DNA from: Alphaproteobacteria bacterium UBA1908
GTDB taxonomy: Bacteria; Pseudomonadota; Alphaproteobacteria; Caedimonadales; UBA1908
NCBI GenBank assembly: GCA_002337525.1
Contig: DDGG01000006.1
Span: forward strand, 45,318 to 53,297
DNA: 7,980 nucleotides
Reading direction: 5' to 3'
Both the position numbers and the translations under genes were made by a program. Positions within the stretch are counted from its first letter, which is position 1. Every line of letters begins with the position of its first letter. This document shows, piece by piece, positions 7,232-7,980 of this stretch. Under the pieces are notes generated by a model. The model saw nothing but the letters and a program-made list of their open reading frames with translations. It made no database searches and was not told the DNA's origin.

Positions 7232-7257
7232 TATATATTAAATAAAATTAATATATA
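7232..7257. repeat. Perfect all-A/T inverted repeat
   Basis: TATATATTAA (7232-7241) and TTAATATATA (7248-7257) form a perfect 10-bp stem with a 6-base loop. It lies about 33 bases past the stop of the 159-residue gene in that gene's direction of transcription, so it may help end its transcript. With no G-C pair and no T-run just beyond, it is at best a weak terminator. The rest of 7068-7289 is AT-rich with nothing else supportable. Confidence 0.35.
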
Positions 7258-7289
7258 AAAAATTTACAAACCATATTAATAAAAAAATA

Positions 7290-7769
7290 TCATTTCTTTA
7301 TTTTATGTAGTGCATCATTGATATATCTTTGAGTTTTTGAATCATCTTGATTAATAATTAACGCAGCTTGATATGGTAATACTTTATATCCAGATTTTGA
7401 ATCAAGTAAAGGCAAAAAACACCTTCCATCGACTAAAATTAGTGTGAAATTATTTATACATGAAGATGAATAATACAATTGGATCTCATACATTTGTGCA
7501 GGATAGTGAGCAAAACATGCCCATTCTTCTTCAAATTTTTCACGGAAAGGATCTCCGGATTTTTTGAGACGTAAGTTTACATCTTTTTTATAAACATAAT
7601 ATTCTACATCTTTTTTCATGATTATTTTTTTTTCGTGCGTATTTTTTCTTTCATTATCTTTTATCTCTTCATCATAAATGTAGCTTGTTTCTTTTGTTTC
7701 TATTAGTATTTTTCTCCAGTCATTTGAACATGAGTTTTTAAAAGTTTCTTCGATTGTTATAATATCCAT
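7290..7769 (-). CDS. Hypothetical protein, 159 residues, Lys/Tyr-rich
   Basis: I do not recognise this gene. The start is ATG 7769, with AGAG about 10 bases upstream as a weak ribosome binding site. The N-terminal third is highly charged (IYDEEIKDNERKNTHEKK). The middle and end look folded: FREKFEEEWACFAHYP, then YEIQLYYSSS, a strand-like NFTLILVDG followed by RCFLPLL, and a C-terminal helix that ends in KK. There is no signal peptide or membrane segment. Three cysteines follow the basic N-terminal third (Ala-Cys-Phe, Ser-Cys-Ile, Arg-Cys-Phe) without a metal-binding spacing. The small size, isolation, low GC and position next to a tRNA 3' end suggest an accessory gene. An immunity or antitoxin-like role is possible but nothing in the sequence shows it. 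The long intact frame with a charged, structured translation supports a real gene. Confidence 0.6.
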   Translation of the reverse strand: MDIITIEETFKNSCSNDWRKILIETKETSYIYDEEIKDNERKNTHEKKIIMKKDVEYYVYKKDVNLRLKKSGDPFREKFEEEWACFAHYPAQMYEIQLYYSSSCINNFTLILVDGRCFLPLLDSKSGYKVLPYQAALIINQDDSKTQRYINDALHKIKK

Positions 7770-7880
7770 GATTTTATTCTCTTTTTTATATTTTAAATTT
7801 ATAATATTAAACCCTAATATTTATGTTTAAAAGTTAAATATTCGTTTATCAGAGAAATAAGATTAAAAAATTTTCTTCAG

Positions 7881-7903
7881 CCAAATATAAATTTAAAATT
7901 TGG
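7881..7903 (-). terminator. Possible weak terminator after tRNA-fMet
   Basis: CCAAAT (7881-7886) and ATTTGG (7898-7903) form a perfect 6-bp stem with an 11-base A/T loop. Read on the minus strand it lies about 55 bases past the tRNA 3' end, and a run of six T follows after about 11 bases (centred near 7868). The spacing to the T-run is poor. The remainder of 7770-7958 is AT-rich with no other feature seen. Confidence 0.25.
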
Positions 7904-7958
7904 ACGTAACAGAAACCTTGATGTTTATAGAGTCTTTAAAAGTTATAAATGTAAAAAT

Positions 7959-7980
7959 TGGTTGCGGGGGCAGGATTTGA
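7959..7980 (-). tRNA. Initiator tRNA-Met (CAU), 3' end only, cut by window edge
   Basis: Read on the minus strand this gives TCAAATCCTGC, then CCCCGCA, A and an encoded CCA. That is part of the T loop, the 3' half of the T stem, the 3' acceptor strand, the A73 discriminator and the CCA end. CCCCGCA with A at position 72 fits the C1xA72 mismatch acceptor of bacterial initiator tRNA and agrees with alphaproteobacterial tRNA-fMet as I remember it. The anticodon and 5' half are outside the window, so the identity is inferred from the acceptor and T arm only. It is transcribed in the same direction as the 159-residue gene. Confidence 0.8.

Noticed and set aside
7959..7980. attL/attR pair for an integrated element at the tRNA-fMet 3' end
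   Set aside because: No second copy of the tRNA 3' end occurs in the window. GGTTGCGG at 2713 and GCGGTTGCG near 3714 are short coincidental matches inside murJ genes.

Overview
The window looks like a chromosomal segment of an alphaproteobacterium, most likely a host-associated, AT-rich lineage such as Holosporales or a relative. Three things point this way. A short, C-terminal-domain-only HPr kinase (hprK) is typical of Alphaproteobacteria. The murJ–trpS linkage is common in that class. The partial tRNA at the right edge matches the 3' end of alphaproteobacterial initiator tRNA as I remember it. The lineage call within the class is an inference from composition and repeat content and was not checked by any search.

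Layout. Bases 1-277 hold no gene. They carry a GC-rich dispersed-repeat-like element followed by a short 27/28-bp tandem repeat. Bases 278-1240 (minus) encode an exported protein with two HxT/Sx motifs in the pattern of the 2H phosphoesterase superfamily. From 1393 to 6132 (plus) runs a housekeeping block: two diverged tandem copies of the lipid II flippase gene murJ, then trpS, then the short hprK. murJ-2 and trpS are tightly coupled, with the trpS Shine-Dalgarno overlapping the murJ-2 stop. The two murJ genes are separated by 111-129 bp containing a stable hairpin. Bases 6183-7067 (minus, converging on hprK) encode a GNAT-like protein. Bases 7290-7769 (minus) encode an unrecognised, Lys/Tyr-rich 159-residue protein in very AT-rich surroundings. 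The last 22 bases are the 3' end of a tRNA-fMet gene on the minus strand.

How it fits together. The plus-strand block joins peptidoglycan precursor export (MurJ), aminoacylation (TrpRS) and a regulatory kinase of the nitrogen/carbon PTS (HprK). It is flanked on both sides by visibly more AT-rich minus-strand genes that look accessory. The points that most deserve a second look are the tandem murJ duplication in which both copies keep the key arginines, and the predicted secreted 2H phosphoesterase. I found no CRISPR array, insertion sequence, prophage or clear multi-gene defence system.
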